A stretch of 64,000 nucleotides of DNA, from NCBI GenBank assembly GCA_025617745.1, contig CM046869.1, positions 13,163,168-13,227,167 on the forward strand. Direction: 5' to 3'. A model generated the notes under the pieces. That model worked only from the letters and a program-made list of their open reading frames with translations, made no database searches and was not told the DNA's origin. This DNA comes from Heliocidaris erythrogramma. Its lineage: Eukaryota > Echinodermata > Echinoidea > Camarodonta > Echinometridae. Within the stretch, counting starts at the first letter, position 1. Each line of letters opens with the position of its first letter. This document shows positions 55,810 to 64,000 of this stretch, piece by piece. Both the position numbers and the translations under genes were made by a program.

Positions 55810-58800
55810 CCAGCCTTTAATTTCAAGATCTCAATTTGTTCACTTAATGTTCATGGTTTAAATGATAAGTTGAAGTGTAAAAATATTATTTCCTTTTTTA
55901 AGATTCTTAATTTTGATGTCATTTTATTGCAAGAAACGTATTTAAGTAATAGTAATATTCAGTATTTTAAAGGGCTTTGGGGGGGATCAGTTTTCTTTTC
56001 GTCTGCTGTGTCAAATCACTCGTGCGGTGTTATTATTGCTTTTAAATCTAATTTACCTGTTACATTTTCGCAATTTCGTTGCGATTTCGAGGGGCGTTTT
56101 GTTTCGGTTTTGTGTTCATTCAATGATTTCTCTTTTCGTATTTGTAATGTTTATGCTCCTTGTCTTCCTTCTGTTCGGGTTGATTTCTTTGAAAGCCTAT
56201 TTTATTATGTTAGGGGAAGGATCCCGGTTATTTTGGGTGGGGATTTTAATTGTGTTCTGTTTTCTAAAGATAAGTTTGGGGTGGGGTCAAATTCTTCTTG
56301 CTTTGTTGGGGGAAATTCTTTACGTTCATTCATTAAGCTGTTTAATTTATTTGATTCTTGGTTGTCGGTGGGTTCGGTCGATGCGGGACATACGTGGTTT
56401 CACCTCGGTAAGCAACAAAGCTCCCGCATCGACCGAATCTACGTAGCACAGGTTTTTAAAATTCTAAGTTGCCGTTTAGTTCCTTTTCATTTTTCTGACC
56501 ATTGTGTGGTTCATTCAGTTATTGAGTTACCTTTTGTTAATAATAGTTTTAAGTCCTATTGGAAGTTTAATGTTTCTTTTTGTGATGATGATTTGTTTAC
56601 TCAAGAGTTTTTGTTTTATTATGATTCATGGTCAACGTTAAAATTGGGTTTTGATTCTATTGGTTCTTGGTGGGAAAATGTTAAGGGGAGGATTAGGGGT
56701 TTATGTATTAAGTATGGGGCTAGGGTGGCTAGAAAGAGAAGGGGGGAGGTTTTACGTAAACAGGGACTTTTATTTTCATCTGACAGGGATTCCGTTTTTA
56801 AGCTACTTCAAGGGGAAGGGAGGGGTGCGTATGTTAGGGCAAGGGAGAGTTTTCTAGAAGGGGGGGAGAAACCAGGTTATTTTAATAAGAGGGAGAAACA
56901 AAATGGGCAAAGGAAAATGATTAATAAGATAAGGAATGGGGAAGGGGAATTAGTTTCGGGTTCGGATTTAATTTCTGTTTTTCATGATTTCTTTAGTAAT
57001 TTGTACCAAAAAGATAACAACGTTCATTTACCTTCTCAGGATGTTTTGTTAAATTCTGTTCAGTCACGTTTAAGTTCTGTTGATTCTATGTTATTAGAAA
57101 AACCAATTTCTCTTGATGAGTTAAAGAAGGCTATTTTTTCTTTATCCAAAAATAAATCACCGGGTTTGGATGGGCTATCAGTTGAATTTTATCAGAGGTT
57201 TTATGATATTATTTGTAATGATTTATTAGAAGTATACAATCATGTTTTTTCAGTTGGGGAACTTTTAGAATCACAGCGAAAAGCAATTATAATTTTGTTA
57301 CCAAAGAAAGGGGATGTTTTGGATCCGGCGAATCGGCGCCCTATAAGCTTGTTAACTGTGGATTATAAAATTATTTCTAAAATTATTCAGTTGCGTATTT
57401 CTAGTGTTTTACCGAATATTATTTCCGATTTTCAAACTTGTTCTGTTCCCGGCCGGTCTATTCATTCTAATTTACGTATTATTCGAGATATTGTTGATTT
57501 TTCTAAGGTTAATGATTCTTTTTGTGCTATCATTTCAATGGACCAGGGGAAAGCTTTTGATAAGGTAGATTGGGATTTTCTTTTTAGGGTTTTAGTGAAA
57601 TTTAATTTTGGCAATAATATTATTAGATGGATTAAGATTTTTTATACGGGGATTCAAAGTATTTTATCAATTAATGGCTGTTTTAGTGATCCAATTTTTG
57701 TAGGGAGGGGGGTAAGACAGGGTTGTCCTTTATCACCTATTTTGTATGTTTTGTTTATTGAACCTTTGTTACAGTTTATTTATGTTAATAGGGATATTAG
57801 GGGGTTTCACGTTCCGGGTGGGGGTGGGAGGAAAATTAAAATCTTACAGTACGCAGATGACGCTACATGTATTGCAACCTGTCAGTCAGATGTTATTAAT
57901 TACTTTCGTTGTTTTAGTTTGTTTGAAAGGGCAACTGGGGCATCCTTGAATTTGAATAAAACTAAGGGGCTAAAATTGGGAGGTTTTTTGGGAAGGAAGT
58001 TGGGTGGGAATATTGGGTGGGCGGAGGATGGGATACATATTAATGGAATTGGGTTTGGGACAGAGAGATATATTAAGGAGTTTTGGGGGTCTTTGGTTTT
58101 AAAAGTTAAAAAGAAATTGGTTTTATGGGAAGGAAGGGGTTTGACTTTGTTGGGGAAAGTGGGGATTATTAACTCTTGTATATTTTCTTTGTTTTATTAT
58201 GCGGCAATGATTTATTTACCAAAGGAGGATTTCTTTCGTGTTACTTTGAGTTTGGTCTTTGAATTTATTTGGGGGAAGAAGACAGAGTTAGTGAAAAGGG
58301 ACGTTTTTTATTTAGAGTATAGTAAAGGGGGTTTGGGTTTGGTGAATTTAAAGACTAAGATGGAGTCTTTATTTATTTGTAATATGTTTCCGTTTTTATC
58401 GGATGTAGACAATGCTTCAGTGAACTTTATGTTGTTTCGATATTTTATGGGTTGTAGTTTAAGAGTTCAGTTTCCTTTTTTGTACAATAATTTAGTTCCA
58501 CATTCTGATCGTTTATCTGTTTCGTATCTTTCTGCTTTAGGAATTATTAAGCATTTGTTTTCAATTAATCAGTCTTTTATGTATAAATCGGTTAAAGAGG
58601 TGGCCAATCTGCTGGTTCGGGCCGAGTGCACACCACGTGTGGTCTCGGCCCGACCACGCGATTGGCACACGACCTTTGTAATGGTTTTTCATCCTTTGTT
58701 ATGTAATGCACTGAAATCTTTCTGTTGGAAATTTATTCATGAAGCATTTGTTACTGGGGTTAAACGTTTGCGTTGGGGATTGGGGGATGGGAAATGTGTC

Positions 58801-59217
58801 TTTTGCTCTAAGTTTGAAAGTCTTTGTCATGTTCTGTGGGATTGTAATTCAGTTTACGTTATATTATGTTGGGTTTACAAAGTTGTTACTAAGTTTCTAG
58901 GTACTCAAGTTATGTTTAATGAAAGTCTGTTTTTATATGGTTGCCCCAATATTAGTTTAAATGCATCAGTTTGGGCTAGGGTGTGGTATTTATTTGTTGT
59001 AATTAAGAAATTGTTATGGTTCCGTAGATGTAAGTTGGTTTTTGAAAAAGAATTTATTTCTGATGTTGATTTGTTAGTTCGTGTAAAGGATGAAATTCGA
59101 TTACGTTTAGTTATTGACTTGAGGAGGTGGTCTCGCCAAAAGTTTTGTAAAATTTGGGTTGAAGGGGGGAGTTTTTGTAAAGTTTTAGGGGATGATGTTT
59201 TGTTACTTTTGCCATAA
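55810..59217 (+). CDS. LINE ORF2: APE endonuclease and reverse transcriptase, about 1135 aa
   Basis: Carries out target-primed reverse transcription. The frame opens after a stop at 55807-55809. The conserved start of the endonuclease (SLNVHGLND) lies at 55834-55860 and has no in-frame ATG before or near it; TTG at 55870 is not a likely real start. Endonuclease motifs: LLQETY, GGDFN, SRIDRIYV, FSDH. RT motifs: NKSPGLDGLSVEFYQ, ISMDQGKAFDKVDW, GVRQGCPLSPILY, YADDAT (57850). C-terminal knuckle CVFCSKFESLCHVLWDC (C-x2-C-x7-H-x4-C). No internal stop, all catalytic residues present; length is normal for Tx1/L1-like ORF2. Translation probably depends on ORF1, which stops 40 bp upstream. Confidence 0.93.
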   Translation, partial: PAFNFKISICSLNVHGLNDKLKCKNIISFFKILNFDVILLQETYLSNSNIQYFKGLWGGSVFFSSAVSNHSCGVIIAFKSNLPVTFSQFRCDFEGRFVSVLCSFNDFSFRICNVYAPCLPSVRVDFFESLFYYVRGRIPVILGGDFNCVLFSKDKFGVGSNSSCFVGGNSLRSFIKLFNLFDSWLSVGSVDAGHTWFHLGKQQSSRIDRIYVAQVFKILSCRLVPFHFSDHCVVHSVIELPFVNNSFKSYWKFNVSFCDDDLFTQEFLFYYDSWSTLKLGFDSIGSWWENVKGRIRGLCIKYGARVARKRRGEVLRKQGLLFSSDRDSVFKLLQGEGRGAYVRARESFLEGGEKPGYFNKREKQNGQRKMINKIRNGEGELVSGSDLISVFHDFFSNLYQKDNNVHLPSQDVLLNSVQSRLSSVDSMLLEKPISLDELKKAIFSLSKNKSPGLDGLSVEFYQRFYDIICNDLLEVYNHVFSVGELLESQRKAIIILLPKKGDVLDPANRRPISLLTVDYKIISKIIQLRISSVLPNIISDFQTCSVPGRSIHSNLRIIRDIVDFSKVNDSFCAIISMDQGKAFDKVDWDFLFRVLVKFNFGNNIIRWIKIFYTGIQSILSINGCFSDPIFVGRGVRQGCPLSPILYVLFIEPLLQFIYVNRDIRGFHVPGGGGRKIKILQYADDATCIATCQSDVINYFRCFSLFERATGASLNLNKTKGLKLGGFLGRKLGGNIGWAEDGIHINGIGFGTERYIKEFWGSLVLKVKKKLVLWEGRGLTLLGKVGIINSCIFSLFYYAAMIYLPKEDFFRVTLSLVFEFIWGKKTELVKRDVFYLEYSKGGLGLVNLKTKMESLFICNMFPFLSDVDNASVNFMLFRYFMGCSLRVQFPFLYNNLVPHSDRLSVSYLSALGIIKHLFSINQSFMYKSVKEVANLLVRAECTPRVVSARPRDWHTTFVMVFHPLLCNALKSFCWKFIHEAFVTGVKRLRWGLGDGKCVFCSKFESLCHVLWDCNSVYVILCWVYKVVTKFLGTQVMFNESLFLYGCPNISLNASVWARVWYLFVVIKKLLWFRRCKLVFEKEFISDVDLLVRVKDEIRLRLVIDLRRWSRQKFCKIWVEGGSFCKVLGDDVLLLLP

Positions 59218-59760
59218 AACAGGCTTCGGATGTGAATGAGAAGGAAGAAAAGTGGCCGGGTTATGGGAGCGGTGTAAGAGTTGTGTATGTGAGTGCGTGT
59301 ATAAGAGGAATGTGAGGCAAACCCGGGATTTGAGAGTATGGTTTGAGAGTGTTTGGGTTGAGCGTGGCGTGGCGTCGCGGGGAGCTGTCATGTGTGGGAA
59401 TTGACCGGGGTGGCTGTCGGTGTCGACAGTCCCTGGTCTTTTCTCCCTTGACGGTTTCCCTTGACGCCATGGTGAATGATAGTGTGTGTACAAGTGGAGA
59501 TTGAGAGTTTCTTATGAACGAGTGGTTTTTTGTGTGTAAGTTGCCGAGGCATGTTTTTTCTAGTGGGTTATGTAAATTATAATTTGATTAATGTTAATAG
59601 ATCACCACCTCAATATTTGTTATATATTACTTTGTTTACAATGTTTCATTTACAGTATACTGTTTATACTGTACTTTGTATTTATATTGTTTGCATTTTT
59701 TGTAAATATGTAAATAAGAGAATATATGTAAATAAAACAGGTAATTGTACCTGAAAGAAA
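59218..59760 (+). other. 3' UTR of the full-length U2-targeted LINE
   Basis: It is almost identical to the 3' UTR of copy 1 (35106-35647), so the two copies are recent or homogenised. A GT-rich stretch is followed by an AT-rich end with AATAAA at 59730 and the terminal GGTAATTGTACCTGAAAGAA. The palindrome GGTAATTGTACC next to the end may be part of a 3' hairpin recognised by the RT. Confidence 0.75.
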
Positions 59761-59914
59761 AGTATCTGTTCTTTTCAGCTTAATATCTGAAACGCGACTC
59801 ACCGAGTCGCTTGTATATTAAACTGATTTTTGAACCAAGGCCATGGAATAGGGGCTTGCTCCATCCTGGCCACGGGTTGGCCCGGTATTGCAGTACCTCC
59901 GGGATCGGCCCACC
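59761..59914 (+). pseudogene. U2 snRNA, 3' part (locus 4)
   Basis: U2 from AGTATCTG to the 3' end, matching the intact gene. The snRNA 3' box follows. It pairs with 54532-54559 across the LINE. Confidence 0.95.
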
Positions 59915-60295
59915 CCTAAGGGGGTAATAATAAACCAAAGAAAGAATCCTCCCTGTCCCCTCACCTCTCCATCTCCTCTCCACTAGTTGGTTTTAAAGAT
60001 ATTACCCATATTTCGAAGGGTAATGGCATCAGAAAATTACAGTGTTATTATAGTCTTTCTCTGTGACAACCATATTTCTGTTGGACTTGTATATAGCTTT
60101 GAATACAGTATCTGTATTTTACCTGTCAAATGTCTACAGAAAGTAGAAGAATCCCGTAGTGGTTCATGTATTTTCATTACGGGGATATATTGTGTCATGT
60201 CTCTCTTTCTATGCGTCTTGTTCTCGATACATTCCCCTTCTGTATTAATAATGATGATGATGATAATAATGATAGTAATAATAATAATGATACTC

Positions 60296-61469
60296 GACAA
60301 GGAAAGAGCCTACATCAAGGGAATGTACGAGAGATCTGGCAAGGCAGAGGTCTATTCCCAGCATCAGAGCAGAGGCTGGCGGACCAGGTACATGTGATAC
60401 AAAGAAATGAATTATTGACAGAAGTCGAGAGGGAGGAGACCAAACGAAGGGTGGGCGTACCGGTAGCAGTGACAAGAAAGGGAAGAAAAGCAGAGAGAAG
60501 CGACAGCTCCGAAAGAAACAGCACACAAAATACGCCTACTGATAGACTATAGACGAGGAGCAGAAAGAGATAAAAGGGAGATTGTTGGAGATTTAAAAAA
60601 AGTGTAACCCCTAGTCTAAAAGCAATAACAAGAGAGAAACTTTTGAAAGAAACTCAAAACGGCAACTCGGTAATAAAGTTTCTCTCCTCAGGTAGCATTG
60701 AAGATACCAATGACCTTATCTATGCTGGAGCAACCCTAATAACAGAGAGGCTAGGTGTCAGAAAACGGGACAAAACAACAAAATCTCTCCATGGAATGGG
60801 AGACTTGAAAACCAGGTAAAGGGATGGAGAAAGATCTATCGAGATTGACAGAGATCCAGAACGGTCATAGCAGAATGAATGATTTACCAACATCTCGATA
60901 ACCAAGATATAACGCCATGGGAACAGAAGGGATGAGCGAGAGGAAGTAGGGGTAGAAAGGATCAACTATACATCGACAAAGGAGGGATGAAAGACAGTAA
61001 GAAAAGGAAAACAAACTTGGCAATGGCATGGATCGACTAGAGGAAAGCCGATGACATTGTCCCACACTCCTGGATCAACGAGTCTCTGGAAATGCTGGGG
61101 GTTGTAGACAACATCAGAAGGTTCCTCAGCAAAAGTATAATTATACTAGATGGAGAACGAAGCTGGAAAGCAACGGTGAAGTGCTTAGGAGAGGTCACTA
61201 TCAAGAGAGGAATCTTTCAAGGAGATGGTTTATTTCCACTGTTGTTTGTGCTGGCTATGACCCCATTATCACAGGTGCAAAGGAGATCCAGACTTGGTTT
61301 TGAATTCAAAAGCAAGGCAAAGATCAATCATCTGTTAAACATGGATGACTTGAAATTATTTGGGAAGTCGGAGCGCGACATAGATTCTCTTATCAACCTT
61401 GTTCGAATCTTCAGTGAAGACATCGGTATGCAGTTTCGGCTGATTCGATCAGTAATGGTGACGTCATGA
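60296..61469 (+). mobile_element. fossil LINE reverse-transcriptase fragment in U2 spacer (copy 3)
   Basis: Nearly identical to 36200-37370 and 62587-63763, with the RT segment at 61092-61469. It shows stops in the same places as the other copies, so it was dead before amplification. Confidence 0.82.
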
Positions 61470-61492
61470 GACATCATAAAGGTCGCTATTCA

Positions 61493-61668
61493 CAGAGATG
61501 CCAACCGTTCCGGAATATGCATGAGGTCAAAATTAAAATGTGAATTACGCAACGGTTGAATGCTTGTGAGAGAAAACATGACAACAATAACCATGCTCTC
61601 CGCTATTCACTTGTCATGAAAGCCTTGAAATCCACCTCATACATATTCCGGAACAGTTGGCAACTCTG
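61493..61668. repeat. 176-bp MITE in one U2 spacer, TIR CAGAGATGCCAAC
   Basis: The left arm CAGAGATGCCAACCGTTCCG pairs with the right arm, whose complement begins CAGAGTTGCCAACTGTTCCG. It is flanked by TATTCA (61487-61492 and 61669-61674). The other spacers have a single TATTCA at this point (e.g. 63780-63786), so the insertion and its 6-bp duplication are certain. Confidence 0.95.
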
Positions 61669-61934
61669 TATTCATATCCGTATTCATTCTTCGGTGTATC
61701 CTTTGTCTTGGTTCATGAATATGTAGAAGGGTTGCGTGTGTCGTACATTTAGCATGTTAAGCCATGAATTTATATATACAAAAGATAGAAAATGATCTTA
61801 TTATCACATAAATGAGTAAAGTCATTCTCCCCAAATGTTAGTTCATATTTTTTCCTTCTTGGAATATGACATTTGTTTTTTGATAGCTTTTACCGTTTTT
61901 AAGTTATCGTAGGAAAATGAGCACCAAAAGTCGG

Positions 61935-62009
61935 CACAGCAGACTTTTCATCACCAATTTGTCCGAGCATTTTGATTCGAATATATTTTGCAAATGAGCA
62001 CCAATGGGT
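61935..62009 (+). promoter_or_regulatory. U2 snRNA promoter (proximal element and octamer-like site)
   Basis: The 75 bp before U2 are conserved at the loci where they remain (38473-38547, 40023-40080, 54457-54531). At about -55 lies TTGTCCGAGCATTTTGATTC, the expected place for a proximal sequence element. TTTGCAAATGAG at about -23 resembles an octamer. The assignment rests on position and conservation, not on a known motif for this species. Confidence 0.6.
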
Positions 62010-62197
62010 ATCGCTTCTCGGCCTTTTGGCTAAGATCATGTGTAGTATCTGTTCTTTTCAGCTTAATATCTGAAACGCGACTCACCGAGTCGCTTGTATA
62101 TTAAACTGATTTTTGAACCAAGGCCATGGAATAGGGGCTTGCTCCATCCTGGCCACGGGTTGGCCCGGTATTGCAGTACCTCCGGGATCGGCCCACC
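62010..62197 (+). ncRNA. RNU2: U2 spliceosomal snRNA, intact copy
   Basis: U2 pairs with the intron branch site in the spliceosome. The 188-nt sequence starts ATCGCTTCTCGGCCTTTTGG as in other animals. Seen in order: stem I, the branch-point recognition sequence GTAGTA (62042-62047), stem-loop IIa (TTTCAGCTTAATATCTGAAA), stem-loop IIb (GCGACTCACCGAGTCGC), Sm site GATTTTTGA (62108-62116), and stem-loops III and IV ending CAGTACCTCCGGGATCGG, CCCACC. It is the only uninterrupted U2 in the window. The 3' box is at 62220-62228. Confidence 0.97.
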
Positions 62198-62219
62198 CTT
62201 AAGGGGGTAATAATAAACC

Positions 62220-62228
62220 AAAGAAAGA
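62220..62228 (+). terminator. snRNA 3' box (AAAGAAAGA)
   Basis: AAAGAAAGA lies 23 nt after the U2 3' end and fits the AAAGNNAGA core of animal snRNA 3' boxes, which direct 3' end formation. It is also present after the interrupted loci (35823, 42028, 59936). Confidence 0.7.
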
Positions 62229-64000
62229 ATCCTCCCTGTCCCTCACCTCTCCATCTCCTCTCCACTAGTTGGTTTTAAAGATATTACCCATATTTCGAAG
62301 GGTAATGGCATCAGAAAATTACAGTGTTATTATAGTCTTTCTCTGTGACAACCATATTTCTGTTGGACTGTATATAGCTTTGAATACAGTATCTGTATTT
62401 TACCTGTCAAATGTCTACAGAAAGTAGAAGAATCCCGTAGTGGTTCATGTATTTTCATTACGGGGATATATTGTGTCACGTCTCTCTTTCTATGCGTCTT
62501 GTTCTCGATACATTCCCCTTCTGTATTAATAATGATGATGATGATGATGATGATGATAATAATGATAGTAATAATAATAATGATACTCGACAAGGAAAGA
62601 GCCTACATCAAGGGAATGTACAAGAGATCTGGCAAGGCAGAGGTCTATTCCCAGCATCAGAGCAGAGGCTGGCGGACCAGGTACATGTGATACAAAGAAA
62701 TGAATTATTGACAGAAGTCGAGAGGGAGGAGACCAAACGAAGGGTGGGCGTACCGGTAGCAGTGACAAGAAAGGGAAGAAGAGCAGAGAGAAGCGACAGC
62801 TCCGAAAGAAACAGCACACAAAATACTCCTACTGATAGACTATAGACGAGGAGCAGAAAGAGATTAAAGGGAGATTGTTGGAGATTTAAAAAAAGTGTAA
62901 CCCCTAGTCTAAAAGAAATACCAAGAGAGAAACTTTTGAAAGAAACTCAAAACGGCAACTCGGTAATAAAGTTTCTCTCCTCAGGTAGCATTGAAGATAC
63001 CAATGACCTTATCTATGCTGGAGCAACCCTAATAACAGAGAGGCTAGGTGTCAGAAAACGGGACAAAACAACAAAATCTCTCCATGGAATGGGAGACTTG
63101 AAAACCAGGTAAAGGGATGGAGAAAAGATCTATCGAGATTGACAAAGATCCAGAACGGTCATAGCAGAATGAATGATTTACCAACATCTCGATAACCAAG
63201 ATATAACGCCATGGGAACAGAAGGGATGAGCGAGAGGAAGCAGGGGTAGAAAGGATCAACTATACATCGACAAAGGAGGGATGAAAGACAGTAAGAAAAG
63301 GAAAACAAACTTGGCAATGGCATGGATCGACTAGAGGAAAGCCGATGACATTGTCCCACACTCCTGGATCAACGAGTCTCTGGAAATGCTGGGGGTTGTA
63401 GACAACATCAGAAGGTTCCTCAGCAAAAGTATAATTATACTAGATGGAGAACGAAGCTGGAAAGCAACGGTGAAGTGCTTAGGAGAGGTCACTATCAAGA
63501 GAGGAATCTTTCAAGGAGATGGTTTATTTCCACTGTTGTTTGTGCTGGCTATGACCCCATTATCACAGGTGCAAAGGAGATCCAGACTTGGTTTTGAATT
63601 CAAAAGCAAGGCAAAGATCAATCATCTGTTAAACATGGATGACTTGAAATTATTTGGGAAGTCGGAGCGCGACATAGATTCTCTTATCAACCTTGTTCGA
63701 ATCTTCAGTGAAGACATCGGTATGCAGTTTGGGCTGATTCGATCAGTAATGGTGACGTCATGAGACATCATAAAGGTCGCTATTCATATCCGTATTCATT
63801 CTTCGGTGTATCCTTTGTTTTGGTTCATGAATATGTAGAAGGGTTGCGTGTGTCGTACATTTAGCATGTTAGGCCATGAATTTATAATATATACAAAAGA
63901 TAGAAAATGATCTTATTATCACATAAATGAGTAAAGTCATTCTCCCCAAATGTTAGTTCATATTTTTTCCTTCTTGGAATATGCCATTTGTTTTTTGATA
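62229..64000 (+). repeat. U2 array spacer, copy 4 (runs out of the window)
   Basis: Same organisation as copy 3 without the MITE. Matching positions (61846 and 63961) give a shift of 2115 bp, so the next U2 should begin near 64125, just outside. Confidence 0.92.
62587..63763 (+). mobile_element. fossil LINE reverse-transcriptase fragment in U2 spacer (copy 4)
   Basis: Nearly identical to the relic in the other spacers; RT segment at 63386-63763 with the MDDLKLFGKSE block. Confidence 0.82.

Larger units (their letters stand above)
54560..59760 (+). mobile_element. full-length U2-targeted LINE (copy 4), Tx1/Keno type
   Basis: A 5.2-kb non-LTR retrotransposon that splits a U2 gene: U2 1-28 lies to the left and U2 35 onward to the right. 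Nucleotides 29-34 (ATGTGT) are lost, and with them half of the branch-point recognition site. The 5' UTR is only about 9 nt. It has two open frames (ORF1 54569-55768, ORF2 ending 59217), a 543-bp 3' UTR, no poly-A and a short AAAGAAA end. Kojima and Fujiwara described Keno, a Tx1-group LINE specific for U2; the same specificity and the APE endonuclease make this the best fit. The REL-type Utopia family is excluded by the APE domain. Confidence 0.93.
59915..62009 (+). repeat. U2 array spacer, copy 3
   Basis: Same order as the other spacers: 3' flank, GAT microsatellite, RT relic, GTGACGTCATGAGACATC block, U2 upstream region. A 176-bp MITE is inserted at 61493-61668. With it removed the unit is about 2.1 kb. 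Confidence 0.92.

Noticed and set aside
54560-59760. Assignment of the U2 LINEs to the Utopia family
   Set aside because: Utopia elements encode a restriction-like endonuclease; these have an N-terminal APE endonuclease and Tx1-like ORF1.

Overview
The window is metazoan nuclear DNA: spliced genes with GT-AG introns, AT-rich intergenic DNA, many foldback MITEs and a 500-bp assembly gap (18227-18726). The alpha-spectrin exons, a Tx1/Keno-type LINE sitting in U2 snRNA genes, and marine-invertebrate MITE families suggest a marine deuterostome, most likely a sea urchin or another echinoderm. The species assignment is inference.

Left third (1-23762). The last six exons of alpha-spectrin (SPTAN1 type) lie on the plus strand (2570-5604). 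A decayed duplicate of one EF-hand exon sits in the last intron, and a long 3' UTR follows. Converging from the minus strand is an eight-exon gene (15696 to 11717). Its exons join in frame to a 242-aa protein that I read as a stand-alone DUF4347-like domain, a family known to me mainly from large bacterial exoproteins. Beyond it lie a small relic of the U2 locus, the gap, and two exons of an MPPE1/PGAP5-like metallophosphoesterase, one of them decayed.

Middle (23763-33012). A single-exon 1446-codon ORF fuses a complete protein kinase domain, a papain-like (C76-like) cysteine protease domain, a repetitive Ser/His linker, a Cys/His-rich DNA-binding region and a MULE-type DDE transposase. This is the most unusual coding gene in the window. 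It is followed by MITEs, tandem repeats and a tRNA-derived SINE.

Right half (33013-64000). A 20-bp minisatellite abuts a tandem U2 snRNA array with a unit of about 2.1 kb. Five U2 loci are visible and only one (62010-62197) is intact. The other four carry U2-targeted LINE sequence at the same position, after U2 nucleotide 28. One LINE (54560-59760) looks full length with both ORFs open; the others are truncated, deleted or mosaic, and at least three lineages are present. Every U2 spacer also carries a fossil reverse-transcriptase fragment of a different LINE that has been amplified with the unit. Younger insertions hit single units: a Tc1-like element, a 176-bp MITE, and a 10.9-kb block made of a 516-bp element next to a 10.4-kb relative that itself holds an I/Nimb-type LINE. 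Other units supply empty sites, so the insertions can be dated relative to one another.
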